A stretch of DNA of 64,000 nt, from assembly GCF_013415115.1 (NCBI RefSeq), contig NZ_JACCDD010000001.1:620001-684000 (forward strand), written 5' to 3'. Below the pieces are notes generated by a model. That model searched no databases and had not been told where the DNA came from. It was given only the letters and a program-made list of their open reading frames with translations. The stretch is from Vreelandella zhaodongensis (GTDB lineage Bacteria; Pseudomonadota; Gammaproteobacteria; Pseudomonadales; Halomonadaceae). The position numbers and the translations under genes are program-made. Below are positions 9,424-19,348 of the stretch, in pieces (the first letter of the stretch is position 1; every line of letters starts with the position of its first letter).

Positions 9424-10032
9424 ATGATCGGTCGTATCAATGGTTTTTTGCTAGAAAAGCATCCCCCTTGGATTGTGGTTGATGTGCATGGCGTTGGTTA
9501 CGAGCTAGAAGCCTCCATGAATACCTTAGTGGCACTTCCCGCCGTAGGAGAAAGCGTATCCATGTATACGCACCTTACGATTCGTGATGATGCCCATTTG
9601 CTTTACGGTTTCGGGCGTGAGCAAGAGCGCGCACTGTTCCGTGCCTTGATTAAAGTTAACGGCGTAGGGCCGAAGCTAGCGTTAGCCATTTTATCTGGAA
9701 TGGACGAAGCAGCCTTTATGCGCTGCGTACGTGACGACGATAGTAAAGCACTAACCAAGCTCCCCGGTGTTGGTAAAAAAACCGCTGAGCGGTTAATTAT
9801 CGAAATGCGCGACCGGTTCCCAGAATGGGAGAACGCGGCCGATGCTCCCCTCGCGTTAGAGGCGGGCAATGGTGAGCCTGCACCTCGTGATACGTTGGCA
9901 GATGCAGAAGCTGCCCTGGTGAGCTTAGGCTATAAGCCTACCGAAGCCTCAAAAATGCTGGCTGATATCAATCCCAAACAGTCGACAGAGGCAATTATTA
10001 AAGCCGCGCTGACAAAACGCATGACTGGGTAA
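9424..10032 (+). CDS. ruvA: Holliday junction DNA helicase subunit RuvA
   Basis: A 202-aa protein that binds Holliday junctions as a tetramer and loads RuvB. An N-terminal OB fold (MIGRINGFLLEKHPPWIVVD) precedes two helix-hairpin-helix repeats (VNGVGPKLALAILSG and LPGVGKKTAERLIIEM) and a C-terminal three-helix domain that contacts RuvB. The start was chosen by the family N terminus; the ribosome site before it is weak. Longer in-frame extensions into ruvC are not family-like. Confidence 0.96.
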   Translation: MIGRINGFLLEKHPPWIVVDVHGVGYELEASMNTLVALPAVGESVSMYTHLTIRDDAHLLYGFGREQERALFRALIKVNGVGPKLALAILSGMDEAAFMRCVRDDDSKALTKLPGVGKKTAERLIIEMRDRFPEWENAADAPLALEAGNGEPAPRDTLADAEAALVSLGYKPTEASKMLADINPKQSTEAIIKAALTKRMTG

Positions 10033-10074
10033 CGACGTAGGTTATTTCATGGAACGACTGATAGTGCGCACTTT

Positions 10075-11112
10075 ATGTTAGAACATGACCGATTAATTGC
10101 GGCTGAGCAAGAGCATGGGGAAGGGCGGATTGATCATGCTATTCGCCCCAAACATCTAAAGGATTATATTGGGCAACCGCGGGTACGCGAGCAGCTTGAA
10201 ATTTTCATGGGGGCGGCAAAACTACGCCAGGAAAGCCTAGATCATACCTTGGTATTTGGTCCACCAGGGCTGGGTAAAACAACGCTTGCTAATATTATCG
10301 CTACTGAAATGGGTGTAGGGCTGAAGTCAACCTCTGGCCCAGTGCTCGAACGTGCGGGTGACTTAGCGGCCATGCTAACGAATCTAGAGCCAGGTGATGT
10401 GCTGTTTATTGATGAAATTCACCGGCTGTCTCCCGTGGTAGAAGAGGTTCTCTACCCAGCAATGGAAGATTTTCAGCTAGATATAATGATTGGTGAAGGG
10501 CCCGCTGCCCGCTCGATTAAACTAGATTTGCCTCGCTTTACGTTGGTAGGCGCGACGACGAGGGCAGGATTGCTCACCTCGCCATTACGCGACCGATTTG
10601 GCATTGTACAACGCCTAGAGTTTTACAACCTGGAGGAGCTTACTGAAATTGTGACTCGCTCAGCACGCTTGCTAGGTGTTGAAACGAGTCATGAAGGTGC
10701 AGTGGAGGTTGCTAAGCGTTCCAGAGGAACACCACGTATCGCTAATAGATTGCTACGCCGAGTGCGAGACTATGCCGAAATAAAAGGTAACGGTATCGTT
10801 AATGTGACGCTCGCTGATGCAGCACTTAACATGTTGAATGTCGATCATCATGGGTTAGATCATATGGATCGCCGACTTTTACTGGCCATGATCGATAAAT
10901 TTGATGGTGGCCCCGTCGGCGTTGACTCGATCTCAGCGGCTATTGGCGAAGAGCGTGGAACCATTGAAGATGTCATCGAGCCGTACTTGATTCAGCAAGG
11001 GCTAATGATGCGGACACCAAGAGGCCGAGTGGTTACGCGGCAGGCATGGCTTCATTTCAATAAAACGCCGCACGAGCAAGCGACTGACTCCGAGGGAGAG
11101 CACCGCCCATGA
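10075..11112 (+). CDS. ruvB: Holliday junction branch-migration ATPase RuvB
   Basis: A 345-aa AAA+ motor. Walker A is GPPGLGKTT at residues 62-70, Walker B is LFIDEIHRL, the sensor segment is VGATTRAG, and the C-terminal winged helix ends with the family pattern [19 protein letters not shown]. It forms hexameric rings on either side of RuvA. Its 3' end overlaps ybgC by four bases (ATGA), so the recombination and Tol-Pal genes are probably transcribed together. Confidence 0.97.
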   Translation: MLEHDRLIAAEQEHGEGRIDHAIRPKHLKDYIGQPRVREQLEIFMGAAKLRQESLDHTLVFGPPGLGKTTLANIIATEMGVGLKSTSGPVLERAGDLAAMLTNLEPGDVLFIDEIHRLSPVVEEVLYPAMEDFQLDIMIGEGPAARSIKLDLPRFTLVGATTRAGLLTSPLRDRFGIVQRLEFYNLEELTEIVTRSARLLGVETSHEGAVEVAKRSRGTPRIANRLLRRVRDYAEIKGNGIVNVTLADAALNMLNVDHHGLDHMDRRLLLAMIDKFDGGPVGVDSISAAIGEERGTIEDVIEPYLIQQGLMMRTPRGRVVTRQAWLHFNKTPHEQATDSEGEHRP

Positions 11113-11507
11113 GTGATGCGTTTAGTATGTCAGTGCGTGTTTATATGGAAGATACTGATGCCGGTGGGATTGTCTATTACGTCAATTACCTTAAGTTTAT
11201 GGAGCGCGCCCGAAGCGAATGGTTACGCAACCTAGGACTTAATCAGCAAGCGCTGCTAGACGAAGGTACGCAGCTAGTGGTATATCGCTTAGCCTGCCAT
11301 TACAGTAAGCCCGCACAGCTTGACGATGAGCTTGTTGTCACTACCACGGTTGAGAATGTTGGTCGATGCCGTATGACATTCGCACAGCAGATACAGCGAA
11401 ATAAGGAACTCTTATGCGCAGCGACGGTCGAGATAGCCTGCTTGGAGGCTCAGCGATTACGGCCAAAAGCTTGGCCTGCAACTTTTAAGTCGCTTGGTCT
11501 TGTTTAA
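11109..11507 (+). CDS. ybgC: Tol-Pal-associated acyl-CoA thioesterase YbgC
   Basis: A 132-aa hotdog-fold thioesterase. The family signature [28 protein letters not shown] near the N terminus holds the catalytic Asp. It is the conserved first gene of tol-pal operons and is linked in other bacteria to phospholipid metabolism through acyl carrier protein. Translation is probably coupled to ruvB through the ATGA overlap. Confidence 0.94.
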   Translation: MSDAFSMSVRVYMEDTDAGGIVYYVNYLKFMERARSEWLRNLGLNQQALLDEGTQLVVYRLACHYSKPAQLDDELVVTTTVENVGRCRMTFAQQIQRNKELLCAATVEIACLEAQRLRPKAWPATFKSLGLV

Positions 11508-11619
11508 TCGTTAAATCAAAGAACTTGAAGCACACAGAGATTCATCATGTATGCTTCGTTACAGATAGATACCACCACTGTTCGGATATTCCGACGTAAT
11601 TAGATTGATGAGGGCAACT

Positions 11620-12315
11620 GTGAACGATAACACCATGTCCATTCCCCACTTGATAATGAGTGCCAGCACCGTTGTACAGCTAGTGATGTTACTGCTGGTA
11701 GTGGGGTCAATCCTCTCGTGGGTGGTCATTTTCCAACGCACTATTGCGCTACGTCGCGCAAAGCAGGAGTACAATCAGTTTGAGGAATCATTCTGGTCTG
11801 GCGTTGATCTAAATGAGCTTTATCGAGAAATTCCCGCCGACGATCCGCACCACGGTGCTGAGCATATTTTCCAGTCCGGCTTTCGTGAATTTAATCGCCT
11901 AATGCCTAAAACGCGTAGCGCAGATACGGTTTTAGAAGGTGTTCAACGTAGTATGCGCGTTGCTTGGTCTCGCGAAGAAGATCGTTTAACTCAGCATTTG
12001 GTATTTTTGGCAACCGTCGCATCGGCAAGCCCTTATATAGGGCTGTTCGGAACAGTGTGGGGGATTATGGGCTCCTTCCAAGCACTCTCTCTGACCGAGC
12101 AGGCCACCTTGGCGACCGTTGCGCCATGGATCGCAGAAGCATTGATTGCTACGGCTATGGGGTTGTTTGCGGCGATACCAGCGGTCATTTTTTATAATCG
12201 CTTATCAAATGACGTCGCCCGCCTGCTGGGTAAGTACGAAGACTTTGCTGAGGAGTTTCACGCTATTTTGCACCGCAATTTGCAAGGTCGTGATGGTAAG
12301 TCCAGCGCTAGCTAA
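11620..12315 (+). CDS. tolQ: Tol-Pal system protein TolQ
   Basis: A 231-aa inner-membrane subunit of the proton-driven TolQR motor, homologous to ExbB and MotA. Three membrane spans are visible: about residues 12-34 (VVQLVMLLLVVGSILSWVVI), and two near the C-terminal half (ATVASASPYIGLFGTVWGIM and ALIATAMGLFAAIPAVIFY). The motif GLFGTVWGIMGSF is the channel helix signature. The GTG at 11620 has AGGG upstream; an ATG at 11635 is an alternative. It lies 112 bases after ybgC. Confidence 0.95.
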   Translation: MNDNTMSIPHLIMSASTVVQLVMLLLVVGSILSWVVIFQRTIALRRAKQEYNQFEESFWSGVDLNELYREIPADDPHHGAEHIFQSGFREFNRLMPKTRSADTVLEGVQRSMRVAWSREEDRLTQHLVFLATVASASPYIGLFGTVWGIMGSFQALSLTEQATLATVAPWIAEALIATAMGLFAAIPAVIFYNRLSNDVARLLGKYEDFAEEFHAILHRNLQGRDGKSSAS

Positions 12316-12326
12316 GGGAGCACGCT

Positions 12327-12764
12327 ATGCAAGGTCCGTTTAATCGTAGCGGCAATAAAAAGCCGATGGCGGAAATCAACGTCGTTCCCTTTATCGATGT
12401 CATGCTGGTTCTATTGGTGATTTTTATGATCACTGCACCAATGTTGACGCAGGGAGTGCAAGTCGATCTGCCCCAAGTTTCTTCCGAGCCTATTGAGAAC
12501 CAAGATGAAAGTGACCCTATCATCATCTCTGTTGATCGAGAGGGTGTGTATTTCATTACGCTTGGGGAAGATACAACCTCAGTCTCTCTTGACCAAATGT
12601 CAGAGCGAGTAATGGCGATACTGCAACGTCGACCGGGTACACCGGTTATGGTACGCGGTGACCGTAACGTGCCTTATGGACAGATAGTCGTACTGATGAG
12701 CACTCTACAGCGTTCAGGAGTTGCTAATGTAGGGCTGTTATCTGAGCCGCCACAAGATGGTTAA
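12327..12764 (+). CDS. tolR: Tol-Pal system protein TolR
   Basis: A 145-aa ExbD-type protein with one N-terminal span (VVPFIDVMLVLLVIFMITAP) carrying the Asp that TolR/ExbD proteins use in proton flow, followed by a periplasmic domain. It works with TolQ to energise TolA. It starts 11 bases after tolQ. Confidence 0.96.
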   Translation: MQGPFNRSGNKKPMAEINVVPFIDVMLVLLVIFMITAPMLTQGVQVDLPQVSSEPIENQDESDPIIISVDREGVYFITLGEDTTSVSLDQMSERVMAILQRRPGTPVMVRGDRNVPYGQIVVLMSTLQRSGVANVGLLSEPPQDG

Positions 12765-12777
12765 AGGTAACGAACAC

Positions 12778-14076
12778 ATGGCAGTTAATCCACCACGTGA
12801 CCCTCAAGACGTTGGCTATACATGGCCTACAGTCTTGGCTGTTGGGGTGCATGCACTGGTTGTGTTGTTTAGCCTGATAAGTTTGCCTAGCTCAACGGCA
12901 GAGCCAGATTCGTCGTCTATCGTGCAAGCAACGCTAGTTAGTACAGAGACATTTACTGACCAAGCCCAGCAGGCCACTGAACAACAGGCAGCCTTAAACA
13001 ATGTTGCAGAAAGCAGTGCGATAGAACCAAGTGACGAGCCAGCTCCAGAACCTGAGCCAATTGAGCAAGACACATCGCAGCAGCAAGCCGATGAAGCCGC
13101 TGCGCAGGCTGAAGCCCTAGTTCGGGCAGAAGAGCAAGCCAGGGAGCTGGAAGAGGCGCAAGCGCAGGCCGAAGCTGAAGCTCAGCGCCGTGAAGAGGAA
13201 GCTCAACGCCAGCGTGAAGCAGAGGCAGAAGCTCAACGTCAGCGTGAGGCAGAGGCAGAAGCTCAACGCCAGCGTGAAGCCGAGGCAGAAGCTCAACGTC
13301 AGCGTGAAGCCGAGGCAGAAGCTCAACGTCAGCGTGAAGCCGAGGCAGAAGCTCAACGTCAGCGTGAAGCCGAGGCAGAAGCCCAACGCCAGCGTGAGGC
13401 AGAGGCAGAAGCTCAACGCCAGCGTGAAGCAGAGGCAGAAGCCCAACGCCAGCGTGAAGCAGAGGCAGAAGCTCAACGCCAGCGTGAAGCAGAGGCAGAA
13501 GCTCAACGTCAGCGTGAAGCAGAGGCAGAAGCTCAACGTCAGCGTGAAGCAGAGGCAGAAGCCCAACGCCAGCGTGAAGCAGAGGCAGAGGCCCAACGTC
13601 AGCGTGAGGCAGAGGCAGAGGCCCAACGCCAGCGTGAAGCAGAGGCAGAAGCTCAACGTCAGCGTGAGGCAGAAGCTCAACGCCAACGTGAAGCAGAGGC
13701 CCAGGCGCGTGAAGCTGAAGCAGCAAGACAGCGTCAGTTAGCGGGAGAAGCTGAAGCGGCCGCTAATGCCCAGCAGGCTCAACAAGCGGCAAATAGTTTT
13801 ATCAACATTGTACGCCGCGCAGTCGAGCAAGCTTGGTTAATACCGGCGGGTGCAGGTAACTCCATGACTGCTACGATACAAGTTAGGCTCGGCCCGTCTG
13901 GCGAGGTGTTATTAACATCTGTTGTCACCTCCAGTGGCGATAGTGCATTTGACCGATCTGCTATGCAGGCTGTTGAACATGCTGCACCGTTTGGCGAGCT
14001 ACGGGATTTGCCTGCGGAACAGCAGCGCAACTTACGTCAATTTAATCTGCGATTTACCCCGGGGGATGTTCGCTGA
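12778..14076 (+). CDS. tolA: Tol-Pal system protein TolA with a long [10 protein letters not shown] repeat
   Basis: TolA links the TolQR motor to TolB and Pal across the periplasm during cell constriction. The protein (432 aa) has an N-terminal span (about residues 16-38), an acidic/Pro region, a long helical domain II, and a C-terminal domain III (from about 335; [20 protein letters not shown]). Domain II is dominated by a 10-residue repeat, [10 protein letters not shown], encoded by a near-perfect 30-bp tandem repeat. The ATG at 12778 has AAAGG upstream; an ATG at 12757 inside tolR would add seven residues. It overlaps tolB by one base (TGATG). Confidence 0.94.
   Translation: MAVNPPRDPQDVGYTWPTVLAVGVHALVVLFSLISLPSSTAEPDSSSIVQATLVSTETFTDQAQQATEQQAALNNVAESSAIEPSDEPAPEPEPIEQDTSQQQADEAAAQAEALVRAEEQARELEEAQAQAEAEAQRREEEAQRQREAEAEAQRQREAEAEAQRQREAEAEAQRQREAEAEAQRQREAEAEAQRQREAEAEAQRQREAEAEAQRQREAEAEAQRQREAEAEAQRQREAEAEAQRQREAEAEAQRQREAEAEAQRQREAEAEAQRQREAEAEAQRQREAEAEAQRQREAEAQRQREAEAQAREAEAARQRQLAGEAEAAANAQQAQQAANSFINIVRRAVEQAWLIPAGAGNSMTATIQVRLGPSGEVLLTSVVTSSGDSAFDRSAMQAVEHAAPFGELRDLPAEQQRNLRQFNLRFTPGDVR
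13201..13698 (+). repeat. 30-bp coding tandem repeat (minisatellite) in tolA
   Basis: Fifteen consecutive 30-bp units run from 13201 to 13650, each like GCTCAACGCCAGCGTGAAGC followed by AGAGGCAGAA, and two shortened 24-bp units follow to 13698. Units differ almost only at silent third positions (CGC/CGT, GAA/GAG, GCT/GCC). All unit lengths are multiples of three, so copy-number change keeps the frame and alters only the length of the TolA helix. Confidence 0.95.
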
Positions 14077-15362
14077 TGCAAACCTTGAGCAAAGTATGGC
14101 TATTATGTGTGCTGCTTTTTATGAGCAGTTATGCAAGTGCAAACCTAACCATTGAAATAACACGTGGGAGTGACCAAGCACTACCCATAGGGATTGTGCC
14201 CTTTGAAGGTGGCGAAAATTTACCTGAAGATGTTGCACAAATTATTCACGATAACCTGGAACGGAGCGGCTACTTTTCACCGCTTGAACGCAGTGCGATG
14301 TTTGATCGGCCAAGCCAGGCAGATGACGTTGAATTTGGTACTTGGCGGTCGCTTGATGTTCGTTATTTGGTTGTCGGGCGGGCGCAACAAAGTGGAGACG
14401 GCTACCAGTTACAGTTTGAGCTGATGGATATCAGTGGCCAGCGCCGAATGATAGGTGAAACCGTCACCGCAAACGCCAACAACCTGCGTGCCGCTGCTCA
14501 CTATATTAGTGATCAGATATTTGAAGAAATTACTGATATCCGCGGCGCTTTTTCAACACGCATTGCGTATGTCACCGCCCGAGGTTTAGGCGATAACATG
14601 CAGTTTGGTTTATACGTAGCGGATGCGGATGGGCGTAATAGTCGGGAAGTTTTAACCTCTGACCAGCCCATTATGTCGCCTGCATGGTCACCTGACGGTG
14701 GAAAGCTCGCTTATGTCTCTTTTGAAACCGAGCGTCCTGCGATCTATATTCAAGACGTTTCTACGGGGCAGCGAGTCCAGGCAACCTCCTTCCAAGGCAT
14801 TAATGGCGCACCAGCCTGGTCTCCAGATGGTCGACGTATTGCCATGTCACTTTCGAAAGATGGCCAGCCAGAAATTTATATTTTAGATATTGCCAACCGT
14901 TCTGTAGAACGTATCACGCAAAATAGCAGCATTGACACTGAGCCAGCTTGGGCGCCCGATGGCCGTAGCCTATTATTTACCTCTGACCGTAGCGGCGGAC
15001 CACAAATTTATGAGTATTCGTTAGCTAACGGAGAAGCGAAACGGGTCACGTTTACCGGCAACTACAATGCTCGCGGACGCTATTCACCTGACGGTGAGCA
15101 GATCTTTTTGATCCACCGTTCTAGCCGTGGGTACCAAGTGGCAAGACAAGATCGTGATGGTGGTCGCCTTGTTGTACTTAGTGAATCAACAAGAGATGAA
15201 TCTCCTAGTGTTGCACCGAACGGTACCATGGTAATCTTCGCTACCCAGCAGGGTGGTAGTGGGGTGCTGAGTGCTGTTTCGGCTGATGGCCGGTCGTCAT
15301 TTAGATTACCCGCAGCACAGGGTGAAGTACGCGATCCCGCGTGGTCACCTTTTTTAAATTAA
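14076..15362 (+). CDS. tolB: Tol-Pal system periplasmic protein TolB
   Basis: A 428-aa periplasmic protein with an N-terminal signal peptide (about residues 1-22, ending SSYASA), an alpha/beta domain that binds TolA, and a C-terminal six-bladed beta-propeller that binds Pal. The propeller repeats are visible as [45 protein letters not shown] and [17 protein letters not shown] segments. It starts on the last base of the tolA stop, so translation is probably coupled. Confidence 0.97.
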   Translation: MQTLSKVWLLCVLLFMSSYASANLTIEITRGSDQALPIGIVPFEGGENLPEDVAQIIHDNLERSGYFSPLERSAMFDRPSQADDVEFGTWRSLDVRYLVVGRAQQSGDGYQLQFELMDISGQRRMIGETVTANANNLRAAAHYISDQIFEEITDIRGAFSTRIAYVTARGLGDNMQFGLYVADADGRNSREVLTSDQPIMSPAWSPDGGKLAYVSFETERPAIYIQDVSTGQRVQATSFQGINGAPAWSPDGRRIAMSLSKDGQPEIYILDIANRSVERITQNSSIDTEPAWAPDGRSLLFTSDRSGGPQIYEYSLANGEAKRVTFTGNYNARGRYSPDGEQIFLIHRSSRGYQVARQDRDGGRLVVLSESTRDESPSVAPNGTMVIFATQQGGSGVLSAVSADGRSSFRLPAAQGEVRDPAWSPFLN

Positions 15363-15407
15363 TGATGAAAAGTCGTAATTTTCTGTTTTCAGGCAAGGAG
15401 TCTGATT

Positions 15408-15962
15408 ATGCAACTTAAGCCGTTGGCTCGCTCATTGGCAGTAGCGTTATCTATCGTAGTTATCGCTGGCTGTTCCAGCACCGGCGGAACCCAGGATGGC
15501 GACGCACATGGTAGTCAAACTGGTAGCACCACGGGGACTGGCACCTCTGGTGCTGGTACTGGTCAGTACGGTTCTACGACTGGTCTCGGCACTGGGTCTG
15601 GTGTCGGCGCGGGTCAGCAGGCTGACTCTCGTATTCCGGAAGTGCGCACCATTCATTTCGATTTTGACCGCGATACCATCAAGAGTGAGTACGAGTCGGT
15701 TGTAATGGCACATGCCCGCTATTTACGCGCCAACCCGAATTCGCGTGTTGTCCTGCATGGACACACCGATGAGCGTGGCACACGTGAATACAACATGGCT
15801 CTTGGTGAGCGTCGTGCTAACGCTGTACAGCGTTTCTTGAATATCCAAGGCGTATCACCGTCTCAAATGAGCGTTGTGAGCTATGGTGAAGAGCGTCCGG
15901 TGGCTAGCGGTCAAAGCGAAAGCGCCTACGCTCAGAACCGTCGTGTTGTCTTTAATTACTGA
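15408..15962 (+). CDS. pal: Peptidoglycan-associated lipoprotein Pal
   Basis: A 184-aa outer-membrane lipoprotein. The signal peptide ends in the lipobox IAGC with lipidated Cys22. A long Gly/Thr/Ser-rich linker (about residues 23-70) precedes the OmpA-like peptidoglycan-binding domain (IHFDFDRDTIKSEY, HGHTDERGTREYNMALGERR). It anchors the outer membrane to the wall and binds TolB. AAGGAG lies upstream of the ATG. Confidence 0.96.
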   Translation: MQLKPLARSLAVALSIVVIAGCSSTGGTQDGDAHGSQTGSTTGTGTSGAGTGQYGSTTGLGTGSGVGAGQQADSRIPEVRTIHFDFDRDTIKSEYESVVMAHARYLRANPNSRVVLHGHTDERGTREYNMALGERRANAVQRFLNIQGVSPSQMSVVSYGEERPVASGQSESAYAQNRRVVFNY

Positions 15963-15966
15963 TGGC

Positions 15967-15989
15967 ATTGGCGCGCGCAGCGCGCCAAT
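15967..15989 (+). promoter_or_regulatory. Perfect GC-rich hairpin just after pal stop
   Basis: A perfect 10-bp inverted repeat (ATTGGCGCGC / GCGCGCCAAT) with a 3-base GCA loop begins five bases after the pal stop and ends 20 bases before the cpoB start. It has no T run. It may slow 3' exonuclease decay of upstream tol-pal mRNA or lower readthrough into cpoB; neither role is shown by the sequence. Confidence 0.6.
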
Positions 15990-16009
15990 CCTTAATGTTC
16001 GGAGTCATC

Positions 16010-16801
16010 ATGATTCACAGTCTCAAACGTTATTTTGAGAGGCTGTGCGGTGCGGGAGCCATAGTGCTCCCGCTGTCCGTATTGCCTTTAACAGCCTTTG
16101 GTCAGCAGCCATTAGTGCATGACTTATCATCGGGGTCAGGCGGGTTTTATCAGGAAGCTCAGCGCCATGAAGCTTCTGGTGGTAATTTAGTACTATTTAA
16201 TCAGGTACAAGAACACCAGAAGGAGATTCAACAGCTACGTGGTCAAATAGAAGAGCTGCGCCATCAACTGGAACAGCTTCGCCGCCAATCGCAACAACAG
16301 TACTTGGACATTGAGGACCGCTTGATGAATAGCGGTTCCAGTCAGATTGAGCAGTCGACTCCTGCGGTGGAGCCAGAAGCTGCTGAACAGGTCGTGAATG
16401 CGCCTTCTAGCCGAAATGTGAGTGAAGATGCCCAGTCAGATTATCAAGCGGCATTTGCTCATGTGCAGGCGCGACGCTTCGGAGATGCCATTGACGCGTT
16501 TAAAGCCTTTGTCAGTGACCATCCCGATACTAGCTTAACGGCTAACGGTCACTATTGGTTAGGTGAACTCTATGCGGCTGAAGGCGAATTAAGCGCTGCA
16601 GATGAGTCGTTTAGCCGTGTTATTGAAGAGTACAGCGGTAGCAGTAAAGTACCCGATGCACTTTATAAGCTTGGGTTAGTAAAAGCGCGCCAAGGCGAAG
16701 CCGAGCGCAGCCGTGAACTCTTGGAACAAGTACGTGATGATTATCCTCAGAGCAGCGCGGCAGGGCTCGCAAACGACTTCTTGCGCCAATCTGCTGGATA
16801 G
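16010..16801 (+). CDS. cpoB: Cell division coordinator CpoB (YbgF)
   Basis: A 263-aa periplasmic protein that links Tol-Pal action to peptidoglycan synthesis at the septum. A signal peptide (ending near LTAFGQQ) leads to a trimerising coiled coil (QLRGQIEELRHQLEQLRRQ) and C-terminal tetratricopeptide repeats (from about residue 145; YQAAFAHVQARRFGDAIDAF). The ATG at 16010 has GGAG upstream and opens a proper signal peptide; a longer frame from 15962 would run through the hairpin. It is the last gene of the tol-pal operon. Confidence 0.93.
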   Translation: MIHSLKRYFERLCGAGAIVLPLSVLPLTAFGQQPLVHDLSSGSGGFYQEAQRHEASGGNLVLFNQVQEHQKEIQQLRGQIEELRHQLEQLRRQSQQQYLDIEDRLMNSGSSQIEQSTPAVEPEAAEQVVNAPSSRNVSEDAQSDYQAAFAHVQARRFGDAIDAFKAFVSDHPDTSLTANGHYWLGELYAAEGELSAADESFSRVIEEYSGSSKVPDALYKLGLVKARQGEAERSRELLEQVRDDYPQSSAAGLANDFLRQSAG

Positions 16802-16860
16802 TTCCGCTTGATAATCCTGCATGATAGTCCCGTTCTAAACTTTCGTATCAAGGAAACCTC

Positions 16861-17622
16861 ATGAGCTGTAAAATCGACTATCAGCCAGCGCCCAAGCTTT
16901 TGGAAAATCGCGTTGTGTTGGTAACCGGTGCTGGTGACGGCATTGGTCGTGCAGCGGCGCTCAGCTATGCCCATCATGGTGCTACCGTGATATTGCTTGG
17001 CCGCACTATTGCAAAGCTCGAACGTGTTTATGATGAAATTGAAGCGGCAGGTGGGCCTCAACCCGCCATTTTTCCGCTTAACTTTGAGGGTGCAACCCTA
17101 AAAGATTTTCATGATATGGCGGAAACACTGGATAAGGAGTTCGGTCGTTTAGACGGGTTACTGCATAACGCTGGACTATTGGGGCGTATAACACCTTTTG
17201 AGCAATACAACCCAGAGCTCTGGGAGCAAGTCATGCAAGTCAACATCAATGGGCCGATTTGGATGACCCAAGCCTTGCTGCCACTGCTTCAGCAGTCTGA
17301 CGACGCATCTGTTATTTTTACGTCATCAAGCGTCGGGCGTAAAGGACGGGCTTATTGGGGAGCATACTCAGTCTCAAAGTTTGCAACTGAGGGCTTCGTT
17401 GAAGTGCTGGCCGACGAGCTTGAAAACCAACCCAATGTTCGCATTAACACGTTAAATCCTGGTGCCACCCGCACTCAGATGCGCCGCTCGGCTTACCCAG
17501 GCGAAGATCCTTCTACACTGCGTACACCGGAAGATATCATGCCAACTTATTTGTGGCTGATGGGGCCAGATAGTAAAGGCACCAGTGGTCAAAAGCTTGA
17601 CGCTCAGCCACCGCGTGCCTAA
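16861..17622 (+). CDS. yciK: YciK-family short-chain oxidoreductase
   Basis: A 253-aa SDR protein. The cofactor motif is VTGAGDGIGRAAALSYAHHG, the NAG motif is LLHNAGLLG, and the catalytic Ser-Tyr-Lys are in TSSSVGRKGRAYWGAYSVSKFA. The RT sequence of the cofactor site (GRTIAKLERV) suggests NADP. The substrate of YciK is not known to me. In pseudomonads this gene also neighbours mupP and ubiG; here it is convergent with them. Confidence 0.88.
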   Translation: MSCKIDYQPAPKLLENRVVLVTGAGDGIGRAAALSYAHHGATVILLGRTIAKLERVYDEIEAAGGPQPAIFPLNFEGATLKDFHDMAETLDKEFGRLDGLLHNAGLLGRITPFEQYNPELWEQVMQVNINGPIWMTQALLPLLQQSDDASVIFTSSSVGRKGRAYWGAYSVSKFATEGFVEVLADELENQPNVRINTLNPGATRTQMRRSAYPGEDPSTLRTPEDIMPTYLWLMGPDSKGTSGQKLDAQPPRA

Positions 17623-17724
17623 AACACGCTAGTTTTGAATACTGCCCCCTGTCCATTCAAACTCGTATAAACTCTGACGCTGAGATGCTCTAACTGCCTC
17701 TTGAAGATTTCATAACGTTGACTA

Positions 17725-18390
17725 TCAATGAAATTCAGTTAGGGCATCGACTAATTCGCCACATGTTTCAAACCAAATGTCAGCTGGCCATTGTTGATAA
17801 TCTTCTTCTTCACTCATGTATCCATAGCCCACCGCGATAGCGGTCATGCCTGCCGCTTTAGCCGCCTCAATATCCCTAATGTGATCGCCAATGTACCAGC
17901 ACGCTTCTGGTGCCACCCCCAAACGACGTGCGGCCTCCCAGAGTGGCTCCGGTGCCGGCTTTTTTACTGCTAAATCATCGGCACATAACAGCGCCCCTGG
18001 CGTGAGTGCTAGTGCATCCAATAACGGGAGCGTGTAGCGTCTTGGCTTATTCGTGACGATTCCCCACGCACGTGCCTCTGAATGCCAGCGTGACAACCAT
18101 TGATCAAGTGGCTCAAACACGCGGCTATGAACAGCGACGGCCTGCTCATAAGCATCTAACAAATACTGCCGAGCAGTATCATGCTCTAAAGAGCCACTTG
18201 GGAGACCAAGCGCCAGCGTTACTAAAGCGCTACCTCCGTTGGACACTTGACCACGAATCTGTTCGTAGGGCAGCGATGTTAGCCCATGACGCCGCCTAAG
18301 CGCATTAGTGGCTTCGGCAAGATCAGGTGCTGTATCTACCAGCGTTCCATCTAAATCAAACAACACTGCTTCAGGTATTGAATTCGGCAT
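17725..18390 (-). CDS. mupP: HAD phosphatase, MupP / phosphoglycolate phosphatase type
   Basis: A 221-aa HAD-IA hydrolase. Motif I is LFDLDGTLVDT with nucleophile Asp12 and Asp14, motif II is VTNKP, motif III Lys is in AVKKPAPEPL, and motif IV is YIGDHIRDIEAAKAAG. By sequence it could be Gph. The neighbourhood (ubiG directly upstream, yciK convergent) is that of MupP in Pseudomonas, which dephosphorylates N-acetylmuramic acid 6-phosphate in cell-wall recycling. I prefer MupP on this context. Its ATG follows the ubiG stop without a spacer, so translation is probably coupled. Confidence 0.8.
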   Translation of the reverse strand: MPNSIPEAVLFDLDGTLVDTAPDLAEATNALRRRHGLTSLPYEQIRGQVSNGGSALVTLALGLPSGSLEHDTARQYLLDAYEQAVAVHSRVFEPLDQWLSRWHSEARAWGIVTNKPRRYTLPLLDALALTPGALLCADDLAVKKPAPEPLWEAARRLGVAPEACWYIGDHIRDIEAAKAAGMTAIAVGYGYMSEEEDYQQWPADIWFETCGELVDALTEFH

Positions 18391-19134
18391 TTACTGGTTC
18401 ACCTTACGGCAGTACATCATGTAGTTAACTGAGACATCGTCAGCCACTAGCCGGTATCGGCGGGTCAATGGGTTATAGGTAAGCCCTGTTTGTTCATGAA
18501 TCTCTAGATCTGCGTTTCTTGCCCAATTTGCCATTTCAGAAGGGCGAATGAACTTTGCATAATCATGGGTGCCACGCGGGAGTAACCGGAGTACGTACTC
18601 AGCGCCAAGAATCGCAAATGCATAGGATTTAGGTGTGCGATTCAGGGTAGAAAAAAATACGTAGCCACCTGGGCGGACTAACGCACTGCAAGCACGAATC
18701 ACCGAGGCAGGGTCGGGCACATGCTCCAACATTTCCATGCATGTCACGACATCATAGTGCCCTGGCTGTTCGGCAGCTAAAGCTTCTACACTCACACAAC
18801 GATAATCAACCTGAATACCACTTTCCTCGGCATGCAAACGGGCAACGCCAAGCGGTGCCTCACCAAGGTCTATCCCAGTCACGTGAGCACCGCGATGTGC
18901 CATCGACTCGCTTAATATACCGCCGCCACAACCAACATCTAAGACCCGCTTACCTGCCAATCCTGATCGAGCATCAATAAAGTCAAGACGCAGCGGATTG
19001 ATCTCATGAAGCGGCTTAAACTCGCTGTCTGGATCCCACCAGCGGCTAGCAAGTGCTTCAAATTTAGCAACTTCCGCAGCGTCAACGTTGTCGTGAATGG
19101 GATGAGTGGTGCTATCCTGAGGTATTGCTTGCAT
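18391..19134 (-). CDS. ubiG: Ubiquinone O-methyltransferase UbiG
   Basis: A 247-aa SAM-dependent enzyme that performs both O-methylations of ubiquinone synthesis. The signature [20 protein letters not shown] opens the protein, and the SAM site is VLDVGCGGG at residues 64-72. [19 protein letters not shown] and [12 protein letters not shown] near the C terminus are also family features. The ATG at 19134 was chosen because GGGAG lies seven bases upstream and the N terminus then matches the family; upstream in-frame ATGs at 19245 and 19176 would add unrelated residues. Confidence 0.96.
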   Translation of the reverse strand: MQAIPQDSTTHPIHDNVDAAEVAKFEALASRWWDPDSEFKPLHEINPLRLDFIDARSGLAGKRVLDVGCGGGILSESMAHRGAHVTGIDLGEAPLGVARLHAEESGIQVDYRCVSVEALAAEQPGHYDVVTCMEMLEHVPDPASVIRACSALVRPGGYVFFSTLNRTPKSYAFAILGAEYVLRLLPRGTHDYAKFIRPSEMANWARNADLEIHEQTGLTYNPLTRRYRLVADDVSVNYMMYCRKVNQ

Positions 19135-19294
19135 GCTTTGACTCCCATTGTCGGTAAGTTGACGTAATGTTGACATTTTGCGCTTGGTTGATGACATGCA
19201 TTTTCCGAAGTCGTGCAACGTGGCATCCAACCAGCTATTACGCATATGTCATTCTAACCACTCCTGGAGCGGAGCGCATGGAAAGGAATTCAAT

Positions 19295-19345
19295 ATGATC
19301 TTTAACCTCCTCTTTTCGCGACTTTTATTCTCTCAGGGAGCCTGA
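19295..19345 (+). CDS. Possible 16-residue leader peptide ORF
   Basis: A short frame, MIFNLLFSRLLFSQGA, starts at an ATG with AAAGGAA seven bases upstream, a better ribosome site than many genes here. Its TGA overlaps a second ATG and ends three bases before the start of the UGDH-like gene (19349). It may couple translation into that gene. There is no conservation evidence, so it may be chance. Confidence 0.3.
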   Translation: MIFNLLFSRLLFSQGA

Positions 19346-19348
19346 TGA

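Noticed and set aside
13201..13698. CRISPR-like array
   Set aside because: Units are contiguous with no unique spacers and encode the TolA helix.
12953..13741. Long open frames on the minus strand and in another plus frame across the tolA repeat
   Set aside because: They exist only because the 30-bp repeat has no stops in several frames; the translations are simple Leu/His or Lys/Gln repeats, and tolA is certain.
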